From: Salsuginibacillus halophilus
GTDB lineage: Bacteria; Bacillota; Bacilli; Bacillales; Marinococcaceae
Assembly (NCBI RefSeq): GCF_003014715.1
Contig: NZ_PYAV01000012.1
Span: 1-64,000 of the forward strand
DNA length: 64,000 nt
Direction: 5' to 3'
The notes beneath the pieces are model-generated. The model was given only the letters and a program-made list of their open reading frames with translations, was not told the origin of the DNA and searched no databases. Numbering within the stretch: the first letter of the stretch is position 1; the number at the start of each line of letters is the position of its first letter. Of the stretch, positions 43,168 through 53,174 are shown piece by piece. The translations under genes were made by a program, and so were the position numbers.

Positions 43168-43779
43168 ATGACACAATCAACTCATCTCACTTGGCACGAT
43201 TCTGAAGTTACACGAACAGAGCGTGAAGACCTTAAACAGCAAAAAAGTGCAGTTCTTTGGTTCACAGGGTTGTCCGGCTCTGGTAAATCAACTATTAGCG
43301 TAGAGCTCGAGAAACTATTATTTCAACGCGGTGTCCATACGTACCGCTTAGATGGTGATAATGTCCGTCACGGTTTAAATCAAAATCTCGGATTCTCAAA
43401 TGAAGACCGCGAGGAAAATATCCGCCGGATCGGTGAAGTGAGCAAGCTGATGCTCGATGCCGGTTTGCTTACCTTAGCCGCATTTATTTCTCCTTTTCAA
43501 GAAGACCGGGACCAAGTCCGTTCTCTACTTCATAAAGGTGACTTTATCGAAATCTATGTTGCGGCTGATTTATCTACGTGTGAAGCACGTGACCCTAAGG
43601 GGCTGTATCAAAAAGCGCGTGCCAATGAGATTCAAAATTTCACCGGTATCGATTCACCGTACGAAGCGCCTGAATCACCTGAGATTACCGTAAATACGGA
43701 CGAAACAACTGTTGCCGAAGCTGCTAAAAAGATCATCCATTACCTTGAAGTGCACGGATACTTGTCAAAGGAGGCATAA
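43168..43779 (+). CDS. cysC: Adenylylsulfate kinase
   Basis: A 203-residue APS kinase making PAPS. P-loop GLSGSGKST (about residues 34-42), [31 protein letters not shown] is the family hallmark, and the phosphoserine-loop ISPF motif follows in [18 protein letters not shown] before ATG. It ends 2 bp before cysH. Confidence 0.95.
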   Translation: MTQSTHLTWHDSEVTRTEREDLKQQKSAVLWFTGLSGSGKSTISVELEKLLFQRGVHTYRLDGDNVRHGLNQNLGFSNEDREENIRRIGEVSKLMLDAGLLTLAAFISPFQEDRDQVRSLLHKGDFIEIYVAADLSTCEARDPKGLYQKARANEIQNFTGIDSPYEAPESPEITVNTDETTVAEAAKKIIHYLEVHGYLSKEA

Positions 43780-43781
43780 CC

Positions 43782-44498
43782 ATGACAATTGAAAAGCTCA
43801 CATACGACAACTTCACAACGAATCCATTTGCGGATTTAACAGCTGATGACCCGTTGATGGGGGCTGAAACGGTAATCACGTGGGCGTATGAAACATACGG
43901 AAAAGATCTCGTTTACGCCTGCAGCTTCGGCGCAGAAGGCATCGTTCTTATCGATATGATCAGCCGTATCCAACCTGATGCATCCATCGTATTTCTTGAC
44001 ACCGGTCTGCACTTTCAATCCACCTATCAATTGATTGAACGCATTAGGGCTCAATACCCGTCTTTAAATATTCAAATGAAACAACCGGAACTTACGCTTG
44101 AAGAACAAAAAGCAAAACACGGTGCGAAACTATGGGAGCAGCAGCCGGACCTTTGCTGCTACATCCGAAAAGTAAAGCCGCTTGAAGACGCCCTAAGCGG
44201 TGTGCCGGCCTGGATCTCCGGACTCCGGCGCGACCAGTCCCCCAGCCGGGCATCTACAAATTTTGTGAACCGAGACGACCGCTTTGAATCGATTAAAGTG
44301 TGTCCACTCATTCATTGGAGTTGGGATGATGTCTGGAACTACATCGAAAGCCGCGGACTCATTTATAACGAATTACACGACCTCGGCTACCCGAGTATCG
44401 GATGCACGCCTTGCACATCTGCTGTAAATCATGACGATGACAGCCGTGCCGGACGTTGGCAGGGGATGGGGAAAACCGAATGCGGCCTCCATACGTAA
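43782..44498 (+). CDS. cysH: APS/PAPS reductase
   Basis: A 238-residue reductase converting (phospho)adenylylsulfate to sulfite with thioredoxin. SFGAEGIVLIDM (nucleotide loop) and the Cys pairs CCYIRKVKPL and CTPCTSAV, plus the catalytic C-terminal KTECGLHT, are present. The CC...CxxC set binds a 4Fe-4S cluster and marks the APS-type enzymes. Since cysC is also present, the organism may use either APS or PAPS, as reported for B. subtilis CysH. Confidence 0.94.
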   Translation: MTIEKLTYDNFTTNPFADLTADDPLMGAETVITWAYETYGKDLVYACSFGAEGIVLIDMISRIQPDASIVFLDTGLHFQSTYQLIERIRAQYPSLNIQMKQPELTLEEQKAKHGAKLWEQQPDLCCYIRKVKPLEDALSGVPAWISGLRRDQSPSRASTNFVNRDDRFESIKVCPLIHWSWDDVWNYIESRGLIYNELHDLGYPSIGCTPCTSAVNHDDDSRAGRWQGMGKTECGLHT

Positions 44499-44524
44499 AA
44501 ATGATTAAGAAATGAGGGGATTTT

Positions 44525-45286
44525 ATGACGCAAGTATATATCGTCGGCGCCGGCCCGGGAGACGCCGAGCTCATTACAGTGAAAGGCTTAAAAGCCATCC
44601 AAACAGCGGATGTCATTTTGTATGACCGGCTTGTCAATCCGGCGCTGCTTGAAGAAGCACCACCACATGCGCAGCTCATCTATGCCGGCAAGCAGCCAAA
44701 CCGGCACGCTATGCCTCAAGAAGAAATTAATGCCCAGCTTTGCGCTCACGCACGACGGGGCAAAGTGGTCACACGTTTAAAAGGCGGCGATCCATTCATT
44801 TTCGGACGCGGAGGCGAAGAAGCTGCCGCGCTGGCTTCGGCCAATATTTCATTTGAGATTGTACCAGGAATCACTTCCGGTGCTGCCGTCCCTGCTTATG
44901 CAGGCATACCTGTCACACACCGGGACTACAGCTCCTCTGTCACATTTGTTGCCGGCGTGAGTAAGACAAATGATGAATCGTATTGGCAGCATATCATCGG
45001 CAGCATGGATACTTTATGCATCTACATGGGCATTCAAAAGCTTGAAGATATATGTGACCGCCTGCTCCGCCATGGACGGACACCGGAAACGCCGGTGGCT
45101 GTGATTGAATGGGGAACAACTGGTGAGCAGCGCACAATTACCGGCACGGTGACAGATATCGCTGTAAAAGCAGCCGATGCGGCGCAGCCTGGCATGATTG
45201 TTGTAGGAGAAGTGGTCAAATTGCGCGAAGAACTGCAATGGTTCACAGAACATCAAGCGGAAACAGTGGAAGCTGCCGCCCACTAA
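44525..45286 (+). CDS. cobA: Uroporphyrinogen-III C-methyltransferase
   Basis: A 253-residue SAM-dependent methyltransferase making precorrin-2 for siroheme. VYIVGAGPGDAELIT at the start, YDRLVNP, RLKGGDPFIFGRGGEEA and PGITSGAAVPAYAGIPVTHRDY are canonical for SUMT (CobA/SumT, YlnD in B. subtilis). GAGGGG before ATG 44525. Siroheme is needed by the downstream sulfite reductase CysI. Confidence 0.94.
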   Translation: MTQVYIVGAGPGDAELITVKGLKAIQTADVILYDRLVNPALLEEAPPHAQLIYAGKQPNRHAMPQEEINAQLCAHARRGKVVTRLKGGDPFIFGRGGEEAAALASANISFEIVPGITSGAAVPAYAGIPVTHRDYSSSVTFVAGVSKTNDESYWQHIIGSMDTLCIYMGIQKLEDICDRLLRHGRTPETPVAVIEWGTTGEQRTITGTVTDIAVKAADAAQPGMIVVGEVVKLREELQWFTEHQAETVEAAAH

Positions 45287-45303
45287 GAAAGAGGTGTTGA
45301 CAC

Positions 45304-46050
45304 ATGCAGGGGGTTTTATATATCAGTCACGGCAGCCGCGTGCCTAAAGCCCGGTCACATGCCGTTCAGTTTCTAAACGAAACAATGCCGCTTGTTGAAG
45401 CTCCATTACAGGAGATCTGCTATTTAGAGCTTGCTAAACCGACCATCGCCGAAGGAATCGAAACGCTCGTAACCCGCGGGGCTACACGCATTGCTGTCGT
45501 GCCCGTTCTTCTTTTAAGCGGAGGTCATTACTATAAAGACATACCTCAAGCGATCAACAAAGCCGCCGAACGCTTTTCAGACATCACTTTCACGTATGGA
45601 AAAACCCTCGGTGTGCAGGAGCGTATCATTGAGATTTTGCTCGAGCGGGTGCATGAGACGCACGTACCTGTCACGGAAACGACCGATATCCTGCTTGTGG
45701 GCCGGGGAAGCCCTGAACCTGAAACAAAAACCGCCATTGAAACAATCACAGGCCGGTTGCATGAACAACTTAAACCGAGGGACACCCATGTCAGTTACTT
45801 AGCCGCCCGTGAGCCTTCATTCAGCCAAGCCTTAGAAAACTTACAAACATCAGCGGCGGCGCATACCATTGTCATCCCTTACTTATGGTTTACAGGCATT
45901 TTGCTTCAGCACATGGCCGAGAAGCTGGACGAAGTAAGAGCAGAAACGACGATGACTGCTGAGCTCGGCCATCACCCTTTGATGCATGAGGCACTGGCTT
46001 CTCGCGCGCACGAAGCGATTCACGCACCGTTATATCAAGGAGGGGATTGA
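45304..46050 (+). CDS. sirB: Sirohydrochlorin ferrochelatase
   Basis: A 248-residue CbiX/SirB-type chelatase with two homologous halves. The metal-binding His pair is in YISHGSRV (His about residue 10) and in LLLSGGHYYKDIP. It inserts iron into sirohydrochlorin in siroheme synthesis (YlnE in B. subtilis). AAAGAGG precedes the ATG; 17 bp after cobA. Confidence 0.9.
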   Translation: MQGVLYISHGSRVPKARSHAVQFLNETMPLVEAPLQEICYLELAKPTIAEGIETLVTRGATRIAVVPVLLLSGGHYYKDIPQAINKAAERFSDITFTYGKTLGVQERIIEILLERVHETHVPVTETTDILLVGRGSPEPETKTAIETITGRLHEQLKPRDTHVSYLAAREPSFSQALENLQTSAAAHTIVIPYLWFTGILLQHMAEKLDEVRAETTMTAELGHHPLMHEALASRAHEAIHAPLYQGGD

Positions 46051-46051
46051 T

Positions 46052-46846
46052 ATGAGCGGACTCACCGGCCGGACGATCGCACTAGCAGCCGAACGGCGCA
46101 GTGAAGAAATCAACACCATCCTTCACAAAAAAGGGGCAACCACCGTTCATTACCCTCTCCAAGGTAAACTTTCTACACATGAAGATGCACTAATCAAAGA
46201 TGTAGAAACCTTGATCTTTGAACGATTTGACCTCGCCGTATTTACGACCGGTATCGGCGGACGGACTTTAACTAAAGCAGCAAAAGATTGCGGCTATGAG
46301 GAAACCTTTATCCAGGCGCTTGCAAAGACACCAATTGCCTCTCGTGGTTATAAAACGAGGCATTGGCTCACAGAAATCGGGATTGAGCCTTTACTAACTG
46401 ATGAAGACGGCACAATGGAGGACTTAATCGACAAAACTTGTACTACCCGGCCCGGACGTACTTTTTTGCAGCTTTACAACCAAGACGACACCACCATTAC
46501 CCAGCAGCTTGAAAAAACAAGTACAGAAGTGTATACCTCCCAGCCGTACACGTACGAACCACCGGAAGAAGCTGTTGTCACTGCACTCGCAGACGTCCTT
46601 CGCAAACGTCAAGTCGATGCTGTCATGTTCACAAGTAAAAAGCAGGTCGAAAACCTTTTAGCTGAAGATGAGTCAGCTGTTGTATCGGCATGCAACGACA
46701 ATGTCACTGCAGCAGCCGTCGGCACAGTGACCGCCCAAGCGCTGTTTGATGCCGGTATTCAAACGGTGATCCAGCCGCCTTCACAAAAAATGGGTGCGAT
46801 GGTTGTCGCACTTGATCAATATTTTCAAGCCAATCCGAAAACGTAA
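46052..46846 (+). CDS. HemD-like uroporphyrinogen-III synthase family protein
   Basis: A 264-residue protein with the two-domain HemD fold: LTGRTIALAAERRSEEI, FDLAVFTTGIGGRTL, TPIASRGYKTRHWLTE, LQLYNQDDTTITQQLE, FTSKKQVENLL and AAAVGTVTAQALFDAGI are HemD landmarks. ATG 46052 follows AAGGAGGGG; the preceding gene stops one base earlier. In B. subtilis the equivalent slot holds SirC/YlnF, the precorrin-2 dehydrogenase, which I do not find here. It may be a second HemD boosting uroporphyrinogen III supply for siroheme; a dehydrogenase function is not supported, as no NAD-binding motif is visible. Confidence 0.85.
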   Translation: MSGLTGRTIALAAERRSEEINTILHKKGATTVHYPLQGKLSTHEDALIKDVETLIFERFDLAVFTTGIGGRTLTKAAKDCGYEETFIQALAKTPIASRGYKTRHWLTEIGIEPLLTDEDGTMEDLIDKTCTTRPGRTFLQLYNQDDTTITQQLEKTSTEVYTSQPYTYEPPEEAVVTALADVLRKRQVDAVMFTSKKQVENLLAEDESAVVSACNDNVTAAAVGTVTAQALFDAGIQTVIQPPSQKMGAMVVALDQYFQANPKT

Positions 46847-46861
46847 AAAGAGGTGACCCCA

Positions 46862-48676
46862 TTGAACATCCATGCAACAAACAGTCCTTTCACAGAAGAT
46901 CAAGCATCGCTCCTTAACCAAGTGCTTCCCTCACTTTCGGAGCAGCAGCGCATCTGGCTGAGCGGTTACTTGACCGCCGCTTTTGCCCCAGCGGTCACAG
47001 CCACAGCTGAACCCCAGCCTGCACCTGAAGCACCTGCGGCGGCACCGACATCAGCGCCTAAACGGGCGATCACGCTGCTCATAGGCTCTCACACCGGAAA
47101 CGGGCAAGCACTTGCGGCGGAATTTAAACAGAAGCTGCAAAACAAGGCGTTCGACGTTCAAGCCTACGATATGGATCAATTCAAGCCAAAGCAGCTGAAG
47201 CAAGTTGAGGATCTGCTCATCATTACGAGCACTCACGGAGAGGGCGACCCGCCGGATAACGCTTTAACGTTGTACGAACATTTATACAGTAAAAAAGCAC
47301 CTGATTTAACCGGCGTCCGCTTTTCTGTGCTCGCACTTGGCGACAGTTCTTATGAGTTTTTCTGCCAGACAGGGATTGACTTTGACAATCGACTTGCTGA
47401 ACTGGGGGCTGAACGCCTGCATGACCGCGTCGATTGCGATGTTGATTTTGAAGCGCCTGCAGCCTCATGGTTAAACGGTGTCATCGATAAGCTTGGGGCC
47501 GCCTCTCCTGTACCAGCTGCAGCTGAGGAAACAGCAGCTGCAGCAGTAGCAGAAGCTCCGGTGTACTCTAAGAAAAACCCTTTTTGGGCAGAAGTTGTGG
47601 AGAATTTCAACTTGAACGGTCGCGGCTCTAATAAAGAAACACGTCATTTAGTCCTTGATTTAGAAGGGTCCGGCCTTACTTATGAACCTGGCGACGCCCT
47701 TGGCCTTATTCCGCAAAATGATCCACTTCTTGTCGACAACATTATTGCTGAAGCCGGCTGGGACCCTGCAACCTACATTCAAGTGGATGAAGAGAGTCCA
47801 GAAAGACCGCTTCGCGACGTATTAATCGATACGGTTGAAATTACTGTGCTGACAAAACCGCTTTTACAAAAAGCAGCAGAAGCCAGTGGCAATCCCGGTT
47901 TAAAGGAGCTTGTCGGAGGCCGGGTGAAAGCTTATACCGAGGGACGCGACCTGCTCGATCTCATGAAAGATTACGGGCCGTGGCAGACGAGCGCAGCAGA
48001 AACCGTTGCGATGCTGCGAAAAATCCCGCCGCGCCTTTACTCCATTGCAAGCAGCCTGACTGCCAATCCAGATGAAGTTCACTTAACCATTGGTGCTTTA
48101 CGCTACAGCGCCCACGGCAGACCGAGAAACGGCGTCTGCTCCGTACAATGCGCCGAGCGGGTGCAGCCAGGTGAGAAACTGCCGGTCTTCATTCAACAGA
48201 ACCCGAATTTCAAACTTCCGGACGACCCGGAAACAGCGACCATTATGATTGGGGCCGGCACAGGGATCGCACCTTACCGTTCATTTTTAGAAGAACGTGA
48301 AGAAACCGAAGCTACGGGAGATAACTGGGTGTTTTTCGGGGATCAGCACTTTTTAACCGACTTTTTGTATCAAACCGAGTGGCAAAGCTGGCTGCAGGAC
48401 GGAACATTAACCCATATGGATGTCGCCTTCTCAAGAGACGGCACAGAAAAAACGTACGTGCAGCATAAGCTGCTTGCGCAGGCAGAAGCGTTATATCGCT
48501 GGATCGAAGGCGGCGCTTACATTTATGTGTGTGGAGACAAGAACTACATGGCCAAAGATGTGCACGAAGCCCTCACTACCGTCATTGCCGAACAAAGCGG
48601 ACGCTCCAATGAAGAGGCCGAAGCTTACTTAAGTGACCTCCGACAAGAAAAGCGTTATCAACGTGATGTCTACTAA
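46862..48676 (+). CDS. cysJ: Sulfite reductase (NADPH) flavoprotein subunit
   Basis: A 604-residue diflavin reductase passing electrons from NADPH through FAD and FMN to CysI. The flavodoxin domain (about residues 70-215) has [14 protein letters not shown] and [12 protein letters not shown]; the FAD domain has [11 protein letters not shown] and [10 protein letters not shown]; the NADPH domain has [18 protein letters not shown] and [15 protein letters not shown] Pro/Ala linker (about 45-65) precedes the flavodoxin. Start TTG 46862 sits eight bases after AAAGAGG; GTG 46853 overlaps it. Confidence 0.94.
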   Translation: MNIHATNSPFTEDQASLLNQVLPSLSEQQRIWLSGYLTAAFAPAVTATAEPQPAPEAPAAAPTSAPKRAITLLIGSHTGNGQALAAEFKQKLQNKAFDVQAYDMDQFKPKQLKQVEDLLIITSTHGEGDPPDNALTLYEHLYSKKAPDLTGVRFSVLALGDSSYEFFCQTGIDFDNRLAELGAERLHDRVDCDVDFEAPAASWLNGVIDKLGAASPVPAAAEETAAAAVAEAPVYSKKNPFWAEVVENFNLNGRGSNKETRHLVLDLEGSGLTYEPGDALGLIPQNDPLLVDNIIAEAGWDPATYIQVDEESPERPLRDVLIDTVEITVLTKPLLQKAAEASGNPGLKELVGGRVKAYTEGRDLLDLMKDYGPWQTSAAETVAMLRKIPPRLYSIASSLTANPDEVHLTIGALRYSAHGRPRNGVCSVQCAERVQPGEKLPVFIQQNPNFKLPDDPETATIMIGAGTGIAPYRSFLEEREETEATGDNWVFFGDQHFLTDFLYQTEWQSWLQDGTLTHMDVAFSRDGTEKTYVQHKLLAQAEALYRWIEGGAYIYVCGDKNYMAKDVHEALTTVIAEQSGRSNEEAEAYLSDLRQEKRYQRDVY

Positions 48677-48699
48677 ACGATGAAAGGAGATCTTGCGTC

Positions 48700-50409
48700 A
48701 TGACAGATCAATACTCAAAAACCCACTTCGGCCCGCCGGATCAAACGGAAAAGATTAAACAAGAGAGCAATTACTTGCGCGGCAACCTCGAGGCTGACTT
48801 TGCCAACCCAATCACTGGCGCCATTCCTGAAGCGCAGACGAAAATTTTAAAATTTCACGGAAGTTATATGCAGGATGACCGCGATCTGCGCAGCGAGCGA
48901 CGTCAACAAAAACTTGAACCTGCCTATCAATTTATGGTCCGCGTCCGGCTCGCCGGCGGGGTGGCAACACCGGAGCAATGGCTTACGATGGATGAGCTTG
49001 CCCGCACGTATGCCAACGAAACGCTCAAACTGACAACGCGCCAGACCTTCCAACTGCACGGCATTCTAAAATGGAATATGAAGCCGGTTATGCAAGAAAT
49101 GAACGATGCCCTCATGGATTCAATTGCTGCATGCGGTGATGTCAACCGGAATGTGATGAGTACAGCCAACCCATATCAATCCAATGTTCATCATGAGGTT
49201 TATCAAGCATCTTCCGCCCTTTCAGACCACCTGCTTCCACAGACGCGGGCTTACCATGAGATCTGGTTGGATGAAGAAAAAATCGTAGACAGCCGCGACA
49301 CCGAAGAGCCGCTGTACGGTCCGGTCTATTTGCCGCGGAAGTTTAAAATTGGATTTGCGATCCCGCCGACCAATGACGTGGATGTGTTCTCTCAGGACAT
49401 TGGTTTTATAGCGGTCGTAGAAAACGAACAACTGCTTGGATTTAACATCGCCGTAGGCGGAGGGCTCGGCATGACACACGGCGATACCGAGACTTACCCC
49501 CAGCTCGGCCGCGTCATCGGGTTTTGTCGTCCGGAAGATGTAAACGACGTCGGCGAGAAGATTTTAACGATCCAACGTGACTACGGCAACCGCTCCGTCC
49601 GTAAAAACGCCCGGTTCAAATACACGGTCGACCGACTTGGGGCAGATGTCGTGCTTCAAGAATTAAACGAACGGCTCGGGTTCTCTCTTGAGCCGGCCCG
49701 GGATTACAGTTTTGAAACGAACGGAGATCGTTACGGCTGGGTGAAAGGCGACGGCAAGTGGCATTTCAACCTTTATATCCCAAACGGTCGGGTGAAAGAT
49801 ACAGAGGAAGCGCAATCGATGACGGGCCTGCGCGAAATCGCTAAAATCCATAACGGCGAATTCCGCCTAACGCCAAACCAAAACGTCATTATCGCAGGTG
49901 TGAGTCAGCGCAAGAAAGCAGAGATTAATAAGCTGTTAAGCTTTTACGGATTGACCGATGGCACGCATAACTCCGCGCTCCGCCAAAGTTCCATGGCGTG
50001 CGTTGCTTTCCCAACCTGCGGTCTCGCAATGGCTGAAGCTGAACGCTATTTACCGGTGCTGATTGATAAGCTTGAAGACGTGATCCATGAAGCCGGCCTT
50101 AATGACGAAGCGATCAACATCCGCATGACCGGCTGCCCGAACAGCTGCGCCCGGCCGACCCTGGGTGAAATCGGATTTATCGGCAAAGGCCCGGGGAAAT
50201 ACAATATGTACCTTGGTGCAAGTCACAATGGTGACCGCTTAAACAAGCTGTACCGCGAAAATATTGATGAAACTGAAATTTTAGCGGAACTCACCCCGAT
50301 GCTTCGAAACTACGCAAAAGAGAGACAGCCTAAAGAAGCATTCGGAGATTACGTCATTCGTGCCGGCTATGTTACAGCCACCACATCCGGCACAAATTTT
50401 CACGATTAA
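48700..50409 (+). CDS. cysI: Sulfite reductase hemoprotein subunit
   Basis: A 569-residue siroheme and 4Fe-4S enzyme reducing sulfite to sulfide. [15 protein letters not shown] is the substrate/siroheme Arg region; the cluster Cys residues are in [17 protein letters not shown] and [26 protein letters not shown] before ATG 48700. It is the last gene of the operon. Its terminator is split by copy C of the dispersed element (right half at about 51029-51057). Confidence 0.95.
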   Translation: MTDQYSKTHFGPPDQTEKIKQESNYLRGNLEADFANPITGAIPEAQTKILKFHGSYMQDDRDLRSERRQQKLEPAYQFMVRVRLAGGVATPEQWLTMDELARTYANETLKLTTRQTFQLHGILKWNMKPVMQEMNDALMDSIAACGDVNRNVMSTANPYQSNVHHEVYQASSALSDHLLPQTRAYHEIWLDEEKIVDSRDTEEPLYGPVYLPRKFKIGFAIPPTNDVDVFSQDIGFIAVVENEQLLGFNIAVGGGLGMTHGDTETYPQLGRVIGFCRPEDVNDVGEKILTIQRDYGNRSVRKNARFKYTVDRLGADVVLQELNERLGFSLEPARDYSFETNGDRYGWVKGDGKWHFNLYIPNGRVKDTEEAQSMTGLREIAKIHNGEFRLTPNQNVIIAGVSQRKKAEINKLLSFYGLTDGTHNSALRQSSMACVAFPTCGLAMAEAERYLPVLIDKLEDVIHEAGLNDEAINIRMTGCPNSCARPTLGEIGFIGKGPGKYNMYLGASHNGDRLNKLYRENIDETEILAELTPMLRNYAKERQPKEAFGDYVIRAGYVTATTSGTNFHD

Positions 50410-50420
50410 CCTCGGATCCG

Positions 50421-50446
50421 GATCCGCCGCGTAGGAGCGGCGGATT
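50421..50446 (+). terminator. Left half-copy of the cysI terminator
   Basis: ATCCGCCGC/GCGGCGGAT hairpin without a following T-run, immediately before element copy C. The matching GCCGC/GCGGC hairpin with TTTTTT lies at 51034-51057 on the far side of the element. Confidence 0.7.
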
Positions 50447-51028
50447 CAGATGATTAACAACGTACAAGACCTAAAATTCACGCCCGGCTTACTGCTCCGA
50501 TCCGCGGGCTGCAGAACCATGAACGTAACCTTCACTTCAGACGGGCGCTTTCCCGAGGGCTTGGCTTCAGCTAACTTGTTCGAATATAAACCATTCGAAC
50601 AAGTGGATCTTCAGCCTGCGCTTAATCCTCTGGGAGTCGCCGTCTTTCGTTTCGGTTACTTTTCAATTTAAGAATCATCAAGCATTGCTAATGTATATGG
50701 TTCGTTTTAACGTTCACAAATCCTCATTATGAAATTGATCGATGTAAGTATTGCTTGATCAAAAAGATCTCTACCATTCATGACCATCAAATGACGCAAA
50801 TCTGACGAGCATCGGCGGCGACGCCACCAGGAACAGCGCGAGCCGAAAATCCCGCAGGCAGTGACTTTCTGCCGAGGAAGTTGAGTCGGTGACGGGGGCT
50901 AAGAAGACACGGTGAGATCAAGCTTCAGCGTAGATCAAACCGATGTCGCCCTTGTGCCCTCCGGGTGCAAGCGTCCGCCGAAAAGCAACGTCAGCCTCCG
51001 CTTTTCTAAAAAGTTTGTCTACACGCTG
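50447..51028 (-). mobile_element. Dispersed terminator-associated element, copy C (inverted)
   Basis: A 582-bp copy, inverted relative to A and B. Read on the minus strand it begins CAGCGTGTAGACAAAC (ending at 51028) and ends near GTTGTTAATCATCTG (50447). It has the CACCCGGAGGGCACAAG block like copy B. In the conserved internal stem CTTGTTCGAAT/ATTCGAACAAG (about 50575-50605) two paired positions change together relative to copies A and B, keeping the stem. A frame open on the plus strand (50450-50671) is not conserved in copy A, so it is not regarded as coding. Confidence 0.82.
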
Positions 51029-51057
51029 CATCTGCCGCTGACTCGCGGCGGTTTTTT
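51029..51057 (+). terminator. Right half-copy of the cysI terminator
   Basis: CTGCCGC-TGACTC-GCGGCGG followed by TTTTTT. The stem matches 50421-50446 but the six-base loop differs, so this duplication looks older than those at copies A and B. Confidence 0.75.
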
Positions 51058-51100
51058 ATAGAGCATCTTTACAACGGAGCGCTGGACACGAAAAGATATG

Positions 51101-51134
51101 AAAAACCGGGCACATTTGAAGTGCCCGGTTTTTT
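51101..51134. terminator. Bidirectional terminator
   Basis: AAAAACCGGGCAC/GTGCCCGGTTTTTT stem flanked by A and T runs, downstream of the leftward NAD(P)-binding protein gene. Confidence 0.92.
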
Positions 51135-51143
51135 CGTGTCAGC

Positions 51144-51794
51144 TTATAACGACTTTACTGCGTCTTTCACGGATTGTTCTCCTGAAACAACTTGAAACTC
51201 CTTGCCAATGGTTGCATCGTTCTCCAAGCTGGCAGCAATCACTGCGGCCACGTCTTCACGCGGAACGTAGCCACGCTCAACTTCTGCTGCAGCTTGTACT
51301 TTACCTGTACCTTCATCATTCGTTAATCCACCTGGGTGAATGATCGTGTAGTCCAGGTTCGTTGATTTCAACCACTCATCGGCGTAATGCTTTGCGGCTA
51401 CATATGGCGCAAAGTTTTCCGGCGCTTCCTGAATCGCTTCGCGAGTCGTATCAAATGAGCTAATCATAACAAAACGTTTTACACCAGCTTTTTCTGCGGC
51501 TTTAATCGTTTTTACCGCACCGTCTAAATCAATCATAATGGTTTTATCTTTGCCTGTATTTGGCCCGGAACCTGCCGTAAAGACGACTGCCTCAACATCT
51601 TCAGCAGCTTTTGCAATGGCTTCGGTATCATCTTCTAAATCGACAATCGCTGTTTCTACTCCAAGCTCCTCAAAATAAGGCTTCTGTTCAGTTTTACGAA
51701 TCATTGCCTTTCCGTTCAACTGCTCACTTTCAGCAATATCAGACATGAGATGTTTACCAATCTGACCGTTTGCACCTACGACGAGTACTTTCAC
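51144..51794 (-). CDS. NAD(P)-binding atypical SDR (YhfK-like)
   Basis: A 216-residue Rossmann-fold protein. VLVVGANGQIGKHL at the N-terminus is the NAD(P)-binding loop; VEAVVFTAGSGPNTG and KRFVMISSF mark the atypical short-chain dehydrogenase group, and the YxxxK pair is YVAAKHYADE. It resembles B. subtilis YhfK/YwnB-type proteins. Activity unknown. Start ATG 51792-51794. Confidence 0.85.
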   Translation of the reverse strand: MKVLVVGANGQIGKHLMSDIAESEQLNGKAMIRKTEQKPYFEELGVETAIVDLEDDTEAIAKAAEDVEAVVFTAGSGPNTGKDKTIMIDLDGAVKTIKAAEKAGVKRFVMISSFDTTREAIQEAPENFAPYVAAKHYADEWLKSTNLDYTIIHPGGLTNDEGTGKVQAAAEVERGYVPREDVAAVIAASLENDATIGKEFQVVSGEQSVKDAVKSL

Positions 51795-51956
51795 AAGCTG
51801 TCACCCTTTCAGCATCTCTTATAATTTATACGCCAACACCTCACTAGTTCCACTAGAGAAGTCCTCATAAACCTGCTGCCTTAATTACAAGATTGACGCT
51901 TTCGAGATCCGGGAAACCACTAATAAGCAACACTAATATGATCAAGGAGGGGCATT

Positions 51957-53147
51957 ATGGCCTGGAAAAGCGCTTCGGCTGTCGCCATTATTTCAGCCGG
52001 CACTTTGCTCGCAGCTTCGTCAGTCCAATCCGCAAATGTGGATCAAGCATTTCAACAGCTAGAAGACAACCCTTTCGCCAGTTTCAGTTTCTCACAAGAC
52101 GTCACTTACGATGACGAAGCCGTGATTGATAACCGCTCGACGTTAGACATCGAAGGAACTTTCACAGCTGAGGAAGAGTTTGATGTGGAAGACCGGTCTA
52201 ACTTCAATGTGAGTGGCAACGCTTTGTTTGAGGATGACCTCCGGGTGCTTGGCCAATCGGAATTTTCAATCGGTGATACCCTCACCCTTGAAGATGAACT
52301 CGACATTGGTAAATTTTCAGCCATTCATGTAGAAGGCAGCGGTGAATTTGATGAGATCAATGCCGAAGAGTTTTCCGAATTAAGGATTGGCAGCACCGCT
52401 TTATTTACTGAAGAAATTTCTTTTGCCAACCGAAGTATGCTCGATATTTCCGACGATGCAGTTTTTGACGACGAAGTTACTTTCGAAGCAATGAATACTT
52501 TTCATGTCGATGGTACTGCAGAATTTGATGAAGAAATGTCAGGTGAAAAGAACCTTGAAATGAACATAACTGATGAAACACGCTTTCACGAAGATGTAAA
52601 GTTCGGAGTTAACACTGATTTTCATATTGAAGAAGACGTTGATTTCGATGATGAACTAAAAGTGAAAGACAACTCCCATTTAACGATTGATGGCGCCACA
52701 ACCATTGGTAACGAACTCGAAGTCAAACCTAAATCCGACTTGTATTTTAACGGTCGTACCGACTTTGGAAATGAAGTGAAGCTTGAAGCAGCTTCGACGA
52801 TGGATGTGGAAGGCGACGCTGATTTTGCGAATGAAGTTGCCTTTAAAGACGCTACAGACGTCACGATCGATGGCGATGCTGACTTTGCCAATGAAACAGA
52901 GTTCGGACCAAACAGCAGCTTAATTATTTGGGGCGATGCCGACTTTGCTAACGAAATCCTTGTAAAGCCCGGGACGGAAATCATCGTCCTCGGGGATGCT
53001 GATTTCGGTGATAGCATGGATCTCCCTCACGCTGCGGACTTTTACGTCTGCGGTGACGCCTCTGGGCCAGCCTCTTCGCAAACAACAGATTGTGATGCAG
53101 AAGATGTAGACGAAGAAACAGTTGATATTGTAGCTGAATTAGAGTAA
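51957..53147 (+). CDS. Secreted acidic 20-residue-repeat protein
   Basis: A 396-residue protein with an N-terminal signal peptide (cleavage probably after SVQSA, residue about 25). The rest is about sixteen degenerate 20-residue repeats with alternating small/hydrophobic and acidic positions. The clearest run is DADFANEVAFKDATDVTIDG, DADFANETEFGPNSSLIIWG, DADFANEILVKPGTEIIVLG and DADFGDSM. The pattern looks like a beta-solenoid, similar in style to bactofilin cores but exported and much more acidic. No sortase motif. The tail has two Cys residues (VCG and DCDAED). AAGGAGGGG precedes ATG. It is convergent with the giant wall protein gene. Function unknown; an extracellular coat or adhesin is a guess. 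Confidence 0.75.
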   Translation: MAWKSASAVAIISAGTLLAASSVQSANVDQAFQQLEDNPFASFSFSQDVTYDDEAVIDNRSTLDIEGTFTAEEEFDVEDRSNFNVSGNALFEDDLRVLGQSEFSIGDTLTLEDELDIGKFSAIHVEGSGEFDEINAEEFSELRIGSTALFTEEISFANRSMLDISDDAVFDDEVTFEAMNTFHVDGTAEFDEEMSGEKNLEMNITDETRFHEDVKFGVNTDFHIEEDVDFDDELKVKDNSHLTIDGATTIGNELEVKPKSDLYFNGRTDFGNEVKLEAASTMDVEGDADFANEVAFKDATDVTIDGDADFANETEFGPNSSLIIWGDADFANEILVKPGTEIIVLGDADFGDSMDLPHAADFYVCGDASGPASSQTTDCDAEDVDEETVDIVAELE

Positions 53148-53174
53148 AACAAATTTACTCCCGATTCAAAAGGA

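Noticed and set aside
50450-50671. Possible 73-residue protein encoded by the dispersed element, with a similar frame in copy B (21198-21416)
   Set aside because: In copy A the equivalent frame is shifted and stops early, and the similarity between B and C extends equally through non-coding parts.
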